A stretch of DNA of 64,000 nt from Rhea pennata (lineage: Eukaryota; Chordata; Aves; Rheiformes; Rheidae), in assembly GCF_028389875.1 (NCBI RefSeq), contig NW_026907681.1, forward strand, positions 2,108,001 through 2,172,000, given 5' to 3'. The stretch's first letter is position 1; every line of letters begins with the position of its first letter. Of the stretch, positions 1 through 9,510 are shown piece after piece. A model generated the notes under the pieces. It was not told the DNA's origin, did not search any database, and worked only from the letters and a program-made list of their open reading frames with translations. A program made the translations under genes and the position numbers.

Positions 1-1019
1 GGTATGGGGCAATATGTGGGCAAGGAGGTAATCTCAGAGCCACCAAAGGCAGGCAGAGTGGACAGACAGCTAAGAGAGAGCTGCCACACTCGCCTTGCCC
101 TGTACAGCAACACATGCCCACGGTCTCTGCGGTATCTCCCGCAGCCTGCGGGCATGGCCCCTCCGTCACCTTGTCCCAAGCAGCTTCTGGAGAGCATAGG
201 CTCCAGCATAGCTGCTTTGTGGCACAGGAGAGGGTGGAGGTTGTGTGTGGAGAGTCGTGCCAGGGCAAGCACCAACACCCTGCTCTCTCTGGCTGCCAGC
301 AGTACCTGCTAATCTGGGCTTTGCACAGCTCAGGAAAGGTGAAAGCATCCCAAAGGCAGGGATGGGATGAGGCCAGCGTCAGGTCCTCAGTGCCACAGAG
401 GAGCCGCGGCAGCCACCTGCAAATAGCCCTTGCCAAGCTGCTCTGCACAGGCAAGCAGAGCGCCCCAGCAGGGCAGTCTCAGGAGAGCCAGCCTCCCTAG
501 CCTGGGATTTGCACCTCACGGCTACCTTGCCCGTGCAGGGCAGGCCTTCGCGGTTGGCAGAAAGCACAGGCAGAGCTCTGCCACCCACTTCCTTCAGCAG
601 CCAAGCATTACCCATCTCCTGCAGACGTAGAAATCCCTGGGATCCAGCATTGCCAAGCTGCAGTCGTGCTATCCACAGGTGTGCAGGCCACGTGGGAAAA
701 ATGGGACAAGGCTCAGGGACAGCACCCCTGCAGGGGTCCCAGTCGGGGGCGTACAAGAAAAGTGGCCCTTAGAGCAGGATGTGAAGGGACTGGAGCAATG
801 GGACAGGGCACGGGGAGATCACCATCAGGGTAGGACAGAGACACTGCGCCCCCTGCCTCTTGCAGCACTATGGCTTTAGCCTTCCCCCTCTCCCGGCAGA
901 GGCAAGAGAAGCTGCCCTGGCAACTTGTGGGGCTGCGCAGGGGCTGTGTGCGGAGCAGGGATAAACCGTGCGGCAGCGATGCCCCACCGGGAGGCAGCAG
1001 CTCCCAGCCCCGCACTCGC
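1..1019. other. No gene recognised
   Basis: GC-rich sequence left of the P2X-like exon. Several long open frames exist on both strands, but none shows a recognisable domain, and I could not find a second P2X exon downstream of the exon at 1,020-1,147 on the minus strand. Confidence 0.4.
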
Positions 1020-1147
1020 CTGACCAAGTAAAGCAGGACGAGGAGCTGCAGCGCACGGTGCGTGGTGCCGAGGTGCCCGTTCCTCACCACCATCACCTGT
1101 GGGGTGGAGTAGCTGCACAGCGCCCACAGGCAATCCCGGGCACCCAT
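1020..1147 (-). CDS. P2X purinoceptor first exon-like sequence (P2RX2-like), partial
   Basis: Read on the minus strand from an ATG at 1,147, the exon encodes about 43 residues: a short cytoplasmic start, a stretch containing STPQVMVVRNGHLG, then the hydrophobic run LQLLVLLYLV. This is the layout of the N-terminus of P2X ATP-gated cation channels: a short intracellular segment with a conserved TP-x-V/I-x-V-x-N region followed by the first transmembrane helix. The wording is closest to P2RX2 by memory. The apparent donor after GGTCAG reads GC rather than GT, so it is either a GC-AG intron or a damaged site. No later P2X exons (ectodomain cysteines, second membrane helix) were found to the left, so this may be an isolated or truncated copy. 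In human, P2RX2 is a neighbour of POLE, and POLE exons lie at the other end of this window. That supports the call, although the relative orientation here is different. Confidence 0.55.
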
Positions 1148-1160
1148 TGCTGGCGTGATC

Positions 1161-1204
1161 AGCATGGCACAGCACGGCATGGCACGGCACGGCATGGCAC
1201 AGCT
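1161..1204. repeat. GGCACGGCAT short tandem repeat
   Basis: Alternating GGCAT/GGCAC pentamers for about 44 bp directly upstream of the P2X-like start codon (on the minus strand this is its 5' flank). Confidence 0.8.
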
Positions 1205-1414
1205 CGGGGAACCACTGGAGCAGTAAGGACTGACCCCCCACCCCCACCCCACCACCACCGACGCCCCACAGCTGCCACACAGCCCCAGCCCAGCACGGAC
1301 GCAACCCCTGCCGTGCCATGGGGACCACGGTGAGGGACGGGCATGGTCAGCACGGACGCAAGTGGAGAAGTCTGGAGCTGGCACTCACAGCACAGCACCA
1401 CGGGTGGGGCAGCA

Positions 1415-1565
1415 GGCAGAGGAAAGAGGCTGCAGGCGAGGGATGGGGGCTGCAGGCAGGGGACAGGGGCTGCAGATGAGGGACAGGGCTTGGAGGCGAG
1501 GGAAGGGACTGGCAGGCAAGGCACAGGGCTGCCAGCAGGGGACAGACAGAGGCTGCAGGAAGGGT
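1415..1565. repeat. G-rich minisatellite, unit about 25 bp
   Basis: Degenerate tandem copies of a GGGGCTGCAGGCAGGGGACA-like unit, about six copies. No gene lies in the following 500 bp up to the provirus. Confidence 0.75.
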
Positions 1566-2075
1566 TGGGGAGCAGAGGTAGGACATCAGGTTGCCAGGTT
1601 CGAGGAGAGGAGAAAGGGCCGATGCAGGCTACAGGACCGAGAAAGTAGTGGGTGAGCTGTGTGTCGAGCTCCTGTTCACCAAATGTTGCAGGGGAACTGG
1701 AGGGACGCAGTGAAACTGGTGGCAGAATGGGTTAAAGCAGGGAAAAGGTAGCTCTTCCTTGTCTGGTGGCCCTGAACTGCAGAGAGTTGCTCCACAGGAG
1801 GTGGCGGAGGTACCAGCAGGGTTCAGACAGAGTGGAGACATGCATGGCAGAGAGATGCCAGCGGGAACTCGTCAGAGCCACACCCTAGCAGCCCAACTGC
1901 AAGAGGCGGGGTGCCAGCCTGGGATTGGGTCCAGGTGTGCAGGTTTTGAGGGCTCTCTGCAGAGAGCAGCTTCTCCTCCTACCCTTGCCACTGATGAAGC
2001 CTTTGGGCTGGACAGCAGTATGAGCATGCCAAAGTGTGATGCTGCTGGAGCGGGGATTGTGGGGAAGGTGGTGGT
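1566..2075. other. No gene recognised
   Basis: Unique-looking sequence between the minisatellite and provirus A. The last five bases before the LTR are GTGGT. Confidence 0.4.
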
Positions 2076-2708
2076 TGTCATAAGTTACTCTCTTGAAGGT
2101 TAATTCATACAGAGAGTTTGTTAAATCATGTGAACAATTTATTTAATTAAGTAAGCAGCCACAAGCAAAACAGCGCTGGGCGGCCGGGGAGTCTCAGCTC
2201 CGCCAACGGCGCGCGCCTCCCTCACACACAGTCCCCCCTTACAGTCTGCGTTGTAATCTCCCGGTGCGTCCCGCGCATGTGTGAGTTGCTGGGGGGGTCG
2301 TCTGAAGCTCTCTGGTGGTCGTGGAGAGGAAGGCCGTGGTCTTCTTCTGTCTCTTTATTTTGGTTTGTCTCCTTGTGAGTGATCACAGGGGTTTGCTTAT
2401 CTGTTGTGTTGACTCCCTTTTGGGATGCTGTTCTGTGAGAAAATTACAGGCGCCTGCTTATCTTTTCTTTATCCTTTTACCTTCAAAACCTCTGAGCAGC
2501 TTGTTGCTTACTTCAGCTCTTCATAGTCCTGCAAGATAGCTAGGGCCCCGACACCGGTTCCACAAGGGGTCATATAAGCTTTTGTGCTTACCGTAATTTA
2601 TTTGTCTGACACCATGCCTCAACCCTGATTGTTGTAAAACCTCCTCCTCCCCCTCCATCGGCTTATTCCTCCTTCTAAACAATGAACAAATAGTTACAAT
2701 TTATTACA
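2076..2708 (-). repeat. 3' LTR of provirus A
   Basis: 633 bp, starting TGTAATAAATTG and ending AACTTATGACA in transcript orientation, so it has the canonical TG...CA ends. It is the same length as the 3' LTR of provirus B and nearly identical to it. The position equivalent to the TATAAG box of the other copies reads TGTAAG here. Confidence 0.95.
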
Positions 2709-2727
2709 ATCCCTCCTTTTTCTTTTT
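2709..2727 (-). other. Polypurine tract of provirus A
   Basis: On the minus strand a purine run (AAAAAGAAAAAGGAGGGAT) sits directly before the 3' LTR, the expected primer site for plus-strand DNA synthesis. Confidence 0.85.
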
Positions 2728-2729
2728 GG

Positions 2730-4559
2730 TTACTTATTTTGTTCATTGAATTCCTGGAGCGCCCGGCGACTCAACGCTAATGCGTCCGCATCATCGTCTA
2801 ATTCAAGTGATCCATACTTAGCACGTACCAGCATTAGGTGTACAGCTTCTAGGCGGCTTTTTACAATTGCCACTATTTTATTAAAAATACATGGTCCAAA
2901 AGTTAATGTTATTATTAACAGTAGTAAAGGCCCTGCTATGGTTGACAACAAGGTGGTGAGCCAAGGTGAATGATTAAACCAGGATTCATACCAGTTCTGT
3001 CGAGCCTCATTTTCTCTTTTTCGTTTTTCTAGACCCTCTCGGAGTTTCATCATGGTATCTCTTACCACTCCAGTGTGATCAGCATATACACAACATTCCT
3101 CTCGCAGGGTGGCACAAAGCCCTCCTTGTTGTAAAAAGACCAAATCTAATCCCCTACGATTTTGTAGTACTACCTCTGAGAAGGATCTAACTGATTTTTT
3201 TAACACCGAAATGGATTGCTCGATCCTGGCCAAATCTTCGTCAGCTGCGATACGCAGAGAGGTGAACTCTTGGCTTTGTTTTACTAGCGAGGCAACTCCA
3301 GTACCAGCTCCTGCAACCCCTAAAACCATTAATGTGGCCAGGGTTACAGTTGTGACTGGTTCCCTCTTTTCGAGATGGTAATCTGCTACAGTGTGGTGAC
3401 TGTATATATATTCCTCAGAGTGGTATAGAATCCTTGGTATAATTATTACCTGTACACAAAAATCATGAGACGAATTGAAGAGTTTTAATGATAAGCATGG
3501 AGCGACTCCTAATGATGAGCATGCCCACCTCGTGTTGTTGGCCGGAATTAACCATTGGTGTGACTGGTCGCTATCCTCTATGATGTTACAAAGACTGCCC
3601 TTTCCTCTGGGGACGGTACCCACGCACCTACCGCTTCCAGATACCCGGGTTAGTGTTACCCCGATTTCTTGTCCCCAGTGGCATTGTGAGGGGTTACTTT
3701 CGTTTGAATAGATGGGATCGCCTAAATCTCCGATGGCCTCATAATATGGGGGTCTTATGTTAATACATAACCAGCAGCGTCTGGTTATATTTGGATTTGT
3801 TTGATTCAACACTCGATAACTAGCATCTATGACTTTCCATATGCTGTTCCCAGATGTGATTCTATGTTCCCCTGCAATGGTGGGGACTACATCTGTAGGG
3901 AATGATTCTATTGCACTATTGGGAGGTGTTGTAGATAGGTCTGGCCCAAGGGCTTTTGTAGGTCGGGCCTCTAGGATTCCCTTTGACAGTACGCTATTTG
4001 GTCTGACTGGTTGGGAAATCCTGGCCTCCTCTTTTTTTATCAGTATGAGGCCTCCCCTATCAGGTCTGTGTGAATAGAATCTAACGCCCCACATTTTCCC
4101 TAATAACCAGCTGATATCTTCCGGCTTGGTTACATTTAGATACAGAACCTTGCAAATCTCCTCGTTCCTATAATGTCCTGTGTATCCCAAATTTTGTCCT
4201 CGCCATCCTTGGCGGGGATCTGCTCAACGACTACATCCTAGCGGTCCATAGCCCACTTCTAAGAACTTGTCACGACCTGCCCCAGGATTCCAGTCTGTAG
4301 CAATGGTTTCACAGCCCCAATATGCACAATAGTATTCATTTGGATAATTACAATACCCCCTTCCCGGGTTTGAGCTCGGACAGAAGTAAAAGAAACTAGG
4401 GGCACCTGCTGTCGTTACTTGCTGTATAATCTGTTGATCTTCATATCTAATTAAACTCCACCGAAAAGGTCGATGGGGGTGGTGTGGTTGTAGGATACCG
4501 CAGCTGACCATGATAATAACTCTAATTCCCGTGTACCGCAAGAGCTAGTCGGGGACCAT
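2730..4559 (-). pseudogene. Envelope glycoprotein (env) of provirus A, broken
   Basis: The frame starts with an ATG at 4,559 just after the end of pol and runs to 2,730, but is interrupted by a TAG at codon 5 (4,545-4,547) and an in-frame TGA at 4,224-4,226. The longest open part (2,730-4,190, 486 residues) holds the second half of the surface subunit and the whole transmembrane subunit. Visible gamma-type marks are CWLC in the surface subunit, a glycine/alanine-rich fusion-peptide-like stretch, LQNRRGLDL followed by the CX6CC cysteine cluster, a membrane anchor (TIAGPLLLLIITLTF) and a cytoplasmic tail of about 50 residues. A canonical R-X-K/R-R cleavage site is not evident between the subunits; only a LEKR sequence is seen. 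A hydrophobic leader is visible near the start. Compared with provirus B this copy lacks about 50 bp after the leader region but keeps about 100 bp that B has lost. Confidence 0.9.
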
Positions 4560-4766
4560 TTCTCCTAATGTTATGTTTTACCTGGCCTCTTAACCTCCCC
4601 ACCGTCTGCACTCCTCTGCCTCGCTTGTCAGTTCGGTTGCAGCGAACTACAAGGTATTGGTTCTTCTCGGCAGCAGTAGTGTTCTTCAGGGGAATCTGTT
4701 AGAGAGCCTTTGTCTAGGAGTGGGGCCCCTTCTCTCGTTACGGTACATGGACAGGGGAAATAACAC

Positions 4767-6369
4767 TTATCGAGTCCGTTTAAGCGTTAATTTTAAGTCG
4801 GCGGAGCCTGGAACTGCCCTCCACTCTTCTCCCAGGATCGGTCCTTTCACACGGCTGGCATGAGTCCACCCTTTTTCTGCAGTCCGAACAGCTGTTTCTG
4901 TAGTAAGCAAAACAACGCAGGGGCCTTCCCACCGAGGTGCTAATGAAGTCTCTTTCCATGTTTTGATTAGAACTTTATCTCCGGGCTGTACTCGGTGTAT
5001 GGCTATATCTAATGGGGGTCGCTGCACCACTAGGCCTCTTTTCTGTAACTCTCTACGTCGGCTCATTAACTGTGTTAGGTAGGGCTGTAATTGAGTATGT
5101 TGTGAATTGGGGTGGTCAAGAGGCATCTCTAAATCATATGGCATACCATAAAGCATTTCGAAAGGCGAAAGCCCCACGTCAGTTCGGGGCTGCGTTCGTA
5201 TATTTAATAAAGCAAGCGGTAAGCATTTTACCCAGGACGCCTTAGTTTCTAGCATAAGTTTTGTTAACTGTTTTTTAATTTCACCATTCATTCGTTCTAC
5301 CTTTCCAGAGCTTTGAGCTTTCCAGAGCTTTCCAGGCTAACTGGACGCTAGCCTGCCTTACCACTTCTTCATCCTTTCCTGCTATCAACAGATCATCCAC
5401 ATACTGTACTAACGTCACTCCCGGCACTTTATTATAGTCCTGCAGTATCTGTTCCAGGGCCTGTCCGAATAAATTTGGGGATTCAGTAAATCCTTGAGGG
5501 AGGACAGTCTATCTTAGTTGCTGTTTTCTATGGGTATCCGGGTCCTCCCATTCAAAGGCAAAATAATCCCTGCTGCTCTCATCCAAAGGACATGCCCAAA
5601 ACGCATCCTTTAAATCTATCACACTGTACCATTGATCATCCGGGTGTAACTGATTTAATAGAGTATGTGGATTCGCTACTACTGGGAACCTAGTCACAGT
5701 TCTCTTATTGATTTCCCTCAAATCATGCACCAATCTATATTTGCCATCCTTTTTCCTTACTGGTAATATTGGGGTATTAAAAGGGGACATACAAGGTTCC
5801 AATAGCCCCTGTTGTAGTAACCTCTGAATTTCAGGTTTTAATCCCCGCCTGCCCTCTTCGGACAGGGGATATTGCTTAATTCTCGTTGGTACACCCAGGT
5901 TAGTTATAGTTACCTTAAAAGGTTTAATATTCAATTTGCCCACACTGTCTGGAGTGTACCAAACTTCTGGGTTTATGCTTTGTTCATCCTCTATTCGGAG
6001 AGGACACAATTTAATTTGTAGTCTATTATCTATCACTTCTAAACTTATGCCTAATTCTATTATCAAATCTCTACCTAACAGGTTATACTCAGCTTCGGGT
6101 ACCAAAAGTAAAGGTCCCACACCTATCTTGGAACCTGATTCGATTAATACTTCTTTTATAACGGGAACCCCAAATGGTTCTCCTTTTGCCCCAATTACTT
6201 GTACCCTTTCTGCCGAGGCCTTACACCCTAAAGGTAAGGTTTGGACCGTAGATCTTTCAGCCCCTGTGTCTATGAGGAATTCCATTTCCTCACGCTGGGG
6301 ACCCACTTTTAATTTTATCAAGGGCTCTTTTTTTTCTCGGGTCCCCAGCAAATAGAGCCCCTGACACCC
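4767..6369 (-). pseudogene. pro-pol of provirus A, with a 2-kb internal deletion
   Basis: In frame with gag after the amber codon. The protease has the aspartic-protease motif LIDTGA. The reverse transcriptase follows with its fingers and palm. A TAG at 5,509-5,511 interrupts the frame where provirus B encodes Trp, shortly before the YVDD active site. Around 5,315-5,342 the sequence jumps from the reverse transcriptase into the integrase core. The RT connection, RNase H, and integrase HHCC and most of the DDE core are absent relative to provirus B (roughly B positions 22,127-24,152). The final 174 codons (4,767-5,291) keep the integrase C-terminal region with its GPY/F-like WEGP segment. The polyprotein cannot be functional. 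Confidence 0.92.
5312..5342 (-). other. Complex deletion junction in pol of provirus A
   Basis: The joint consists of repeated TGGAAAGCTC / AAAGCTCTGG words and a six-base remnant (AGCCTG) that lies 13 bp further on in provirus B. This looks like a repair or template-switch junction rather than a simple cut. Confidence 0.7.
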
Positions 6370-6372
6370 CTA
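6322..6372 (-). promoter_or_regulatory. gag-pol amber readthrough element, provirus A
   Basis: gag ends with TAG (6,370-6,372). After an 8-nt purine-rich spacer (GGGTGTCA) comes GGGCTCT (6,354-6,360), which is fully complementary to AGAGCCC (6,322-6,328) across the A-rich start of pro. Gammaretroviruses suppress the gag UAG with a downstream pseudoknot after an 8-nt spacer. Spacer length, codon context and stem fit that design. The second pseudoknot stem was not identified. Confidence 0.7.
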
Positions 6373-7830
6373 CTCATCCTTGAACATCTGCTCATCCTCT
6401 TTTCTCTGTCGACATTCCCTCTTAATATGACCCTTTCTATTACAATAAAAACAGATCACATTTCTTTGTCCCTGACCATTTCTCCCTTCTTTTCTCTCAA
6501 GCTTCCCACGCACCATCCTAGGCCTTCCTCTTTGACCTTCCCGTACTGCTGCCACCATCATTCGTACTTGTTTCTTCTCTTTTTCGTCCTCTCTCCTAAC
6601 ATACACCTTCTGTGCCTCTCTCAGGAGTTCATCTAAACCCTTATCTTGCCAGTCCTCTATTTTCTCTAACTTTTTCCTAATGTCCGTCCAGGATTTGGCC
6701 ACAAACTGAGTTTTAAGTAAGGCCCCTCCCACAGGAGTCCCTGGATCTAAGCCACTATACAACTGCAAGTTTTTTCGCAGCCTTTCTAACCATTCTGTCG
6801 GGGTCTCATCCCGCCTTTGCTGTTCATTAAAAGCCTTATTAATATTCTGTCCCCTTGGGACTGATTCCCTTATCCCCTGAATGATAATGGTTCTTAAGTC
6901 TTGCATATGACCGCGATGGATTGGGTCCTGGTTATTCCAATTAGGCGACTGCATCGGCCACTTAACATCTGCTGCCGGACCTTGCTGGTGTTGTTGGTCC
7001 CAGATTCGCATGCCAGCTCGCCTAATCATCCCTCTTTCCTCAGATGTGAACAGGATTCCCAGGATGGACTGTAGCTCCTCCCAAGTGTAAATATTTGGTC
7101 CTAGAAACTGGTCCACCTGCTCTGCCACTCCCAGTGGGTCTTCTAGTAGGTTTCCCATTTCCTTCTTAAAATCTCTCACGTCCCCGGAATTAATGGGGAC
7201 GGCTACATATCCTGTCCCCGGTTGGGGTCCTCCCATAGCTGTTTCCCGCAGTAGATATAATCCTCCTTCGAGACTTAACCCCTGTGCTCTAGTCTGACTC
7301 CTAGTTACTGGTCTCTGGGGACTAGGGTTAGCCTCGCCATCCGACTCCCCCGAGGACGGAAGTTCAGTCGGCCCGGGAAGAGAAGGGGCCGTAGGAATAG
7401 GAGGGAGTATATAAGGGGGTGGCGATAATGGGATCTCTAATTCTCGCTTCTTTTTCCCCCGCCCTCCTTTTTCTTTTAATGGGTATAAAAGGGTTCTCGC
7501 CTCTGGATTTATCCAGAGGTGTGCATACTTGCTCTCTTCTAAGCTGAAGGGCTCCTTTGAATTTATGTAACTATTTAGGGCCTGGCATATCCAGTCCTCA
7601 AATGAACCAAAAGGGGGCCAGAAAACACTTTCTCCTTTTATAGGTTTGTTGCCCCAGACTTCAATACAATAATATATCATCTTAACTTTACTTTTTCCCC
7701 GCCTAGAAGGGGAATCATCCCAATATTTAATCATCAATCCTAGTGGGCTATCCAGGGGAATGGGAGGTAAGCCTCCACTACAAATTGCCCCACCCATGGG
7801 ACCAGAAGGCTTACTTTTCTTCTGTCCCAT
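6370..7830 (-). CDS. Gag polyprotein of provirus A, intact frame
   Basis: An open frame of 486 codons from an ATG at 7,830, ending in TAG. The start was chosen because MGQKKSKP gives a Gly-2 myristoylation signal followed by basic residues, as in gammaretroviral matrix. The frame also extends upstream into the GT repeat without another ATG. Visible parts are the matrix, a proline-rich segment with a PPPY late-domain motif at about residues 137-140, a capsid with a major-homology-like stretch (TPTEWLERLRKNLQLYSGLD), a charged linker (RREDEKEKKQ) and one CCHC zinc knuckle (CFYCNRKGHIKREC, about residues 460-473). Gag assembles particles and packages RNA. It is the only uninterrupted gene in either provirus. 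Confidence 0.92.
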   Translation of the reverse strand: MGQKKSKPSGPMGGAICSGGLPPIPLDSPLGLMIKYWDDSPSRRGKSKVKMIYYCIEVWGNKPIKGESVFWPPFGSFEDWICQALNSYINSKEPFSLEESKYAHLWINPEARTLLYPLKEKGGRGKKKRELEIPLSPPPYILPPIPTAPSLPGPTELPSSGESDGEANPSPQRPVTRSQTRAQGLSLEGGLYLLRETAMGGPQPGTGYVAVPINSGDVRDFKKEMGNLLEDPLGVAEQVDQFLGPNIYTWEELQSILGILFTSEERGMIRRAGMRIWDQQHQQGPAADVKWPMQSPNWNNQDPIHRGHMQDLRTIIIQGIRESVPRGQNINKAFNEQQRRDETPTEWLERLRKNLQLYSGLDPGTPVGGALLKTQFVAKSWTDIRKKLEKIEDWQDKGLDELLREAQKVYVRREDEKEKKQVRMMVAAVREGQRGRPRMVRGKLERKEGRNGQGQRNVICFYCNRKGHIKRECRQRKEDEQMFKDE

Positions 7831-7848
7831 CTTCCGGAGTACCTTCAC

Positions 7849-7866
7849 ACACACACACACACACAC
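7849..7866 (-). repeat. (GT)n microsatellite in the gag leader of provirus A
   Basis: A dinucleotide run 19 bp upstream of the gag ATG; an equivalent run is present in provirus B. Confidence 0.9.
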
Positions 7867-8194
7867 CGCTTCCCCCTTTTCGTGGCCCAGTCCCTCGCGG
7901 GATGTGGGAACCGCACTACCGAGGGGTCCGCACTCGCTTCGTCCTTACTGGACGTCTCTCACGTGTACTCCGGGATACCCAACCCCAACCAAATGGATCA
8001 CCGGCCTATACTTACTCAATCCTGAGTCTTCATTCGGTCTTCGTGCACAAAGATTACTTGGGGTTGCCGGCTCCTTTTTGCTTGTGGCTAATTTAGGGTT
8101 CGTCGGTGAAGGGCTTGAGTGAAAATCGCTCTCGGCAGAGGCGAACTCGGCGGGGCGCCTCCCCTTCCGAAGAGCTTTTCAGTCCATTGCCTTC

Positions 8195-8212
8195 ATCCGA
8201 GTCACGGCACCA
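8195..8212 (-). other. Primer binding site, tRNA-His, provirus A
   Basis: On the minus strand TGGTGCCGTGACTCGGAT lies 4 nt after the 5' LTR and complements the 3' end of tRNA-His (ending ACGGCACCA). Confidence 0.9.
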
Positions 8213-8216
8213 AATT

Positions 8217-8689
8217 TGTCATAAGTTACTCTCTTGAAGGTTAATTCATACAGAGAGTTTGTTAAATCATGTGAACAATTTATTTAATTAAGTAAGCAGC
8301 CACAAGCAAAACAGCGCTGGGTGGCCGGGGAGTCTCAGCTCCGCCAACGGCGCGCGCCTCCCTCACACACAGTCCCCCCTTATAGTCTGCGTTGTAATCT
8401 TGTAATCTTGTAATTTTGAGAAAATTACAGGCGCCTGCTTATCTTTTCTTTATCCTTTTACCTTCAAAACCTCTGAGCAGCTTGTTGCTTACTTCAGCTC
8501 TTCATAGTCCTGCAAGATAGCTAGGGCCCCGACACCGGTTCCACAAGGGGTCATATAAGCTTTTGTGCTTACCATAATTTATTTGTCTGACACCATGTCT
8601 CAACCCTGATTGTTGTAAAACCTCCTCCTCCCCCTCCATCGGCTTATTCCTCCTTCTAAACAATGAACAAATAGTTACAATTTATTACA
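8217..8689 (-). repeat. 5' LTR of provirus A, U3-deleted
   Basis: 473 bp with TG...CA ends. Against the 633-bp 3' LTR, about 177 bp of U3 (equivalent to 2,260-2,436) are replaced by about 17 bp made of repeated TTGTAATC words. The TATAAG motif and the region downstream of it remain. The lost stretch would include much of the upstream promoter and enhancer sequence. Confidence 0.92.
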
Positions 8690-9192
8690 CAAATGACCAC
8701 GCCTCGGCTTTTGACATTATTTGTGACAGCAACTGCATTTGCTCACACCCGCCCTGCACACACTTGGTGTCCTCATCCAGGGCGCACCTGCCTCGTAGGC
8801 CTACACGCGTGCGCTTTCACTCCGACGAAAGCAGCACGGGCTCAGCAAGGCCGGTCATGTCAGTGTCCCCAAACTAGGTGGCTTTTGCAAGCTGCTGACA
8901 TCACGGAGGTGTCAGCTGGCAATGAGCATGACATGGAGACACTCTAGCCACCGCTCTGCACTTGCAGATCCAGAAAGTGGGTGAAACCCGGCTCCGCTTC
9001 CAGCCAGGCAGGCTGCCAAGGAGCCAGGTGAGCCACAGAAGCAGAGCGCTTCCCAACAGCCTTGCCGCTGGACATCTCGTCGGCATGGCTGTAATGATGA
9101 AACCACTTCCCTAGGTCCCCTCCTTTGCAGCTCCTCCGTGCCTGTCTGTCTGTACTCCCTAAGGGGCCATGCACTCTGGGAGGTGTTAGATC
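8690..9192. other. No gene recognised
   Basis: Flank between provirus A and LRRC52 exon 1; nothing recognised. The first five bases are CAAAT. Confidence 0.4.
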
Positions 9193-9510
9193 ATGTCTCT
9201 TCCAGGTGGACACCAGCCCCTGAGCCTCATGTTTCTTTTGGGGCTGGGGCTGGCATCAGAGACTATCAACTGCCCAGGCAGGTGCAGCTGTCAGTACCTG
9301 GAAGTGAACTGCACAGGGCAACAGCTGCAAGAGCTCCCTGTGACCATCCCACTGGATACCAGGCAGCTGATTCTGGCAGCAAACAAGATCTCATACCTGC
9401 CTGCAGTGGAACTGAGCTTCCTCGCTGACCTGGTCTATCTGGACTGCCGGGAGAACCTCTTGGGGGATGGTCTGGATTTCACTTTACGCATCGGGAAGCG
9501 TAACCAGTAG

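Larger units (their letters stand above)
2076..8689 (-). mobile_element. Provirus A: class I (gammaretrovirus-like) endogenous retrovirus, minus strand
   Basis: A complete LTR-flanked provirus read right to left: 5' LTR (8,217-8,689), tRNA-His primer site, GT-repeat leader, gag, UAG-separated pro-pol, env, polypurine tract, 3' LTR (2,076-2,708). Gamma-like features are gag and pol in the same frame across an amber stop, one zinc knuckle, and an Env with CWLC and CX6CC motifs. Compared with provirus B it lacks about 2 kb of pol and about 160 bp of net length in the 5' LTR. It keeps an uninterrupted gag. The bases outside the LTRs (GTGGT left, CAAAT right) do not form a target-site duplication. 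Confidence 0.95.

Noticed and set aside
713..1384. A 223-codon minus-strand frame covering the P2X-like exon as one long gene
   Set aside because: Only the segment at 1,020-1,147 resembles a protein family; the rest is low-complexity GC-rich translation through a simple repeat.
7831..7866. An upstream extension of provirus A Gag through the GT repeat
   Set aside because: It has no ATG and encodes only a Val-Cys repeat; the ATG at 7,830 with Gly-2 is the typical start.
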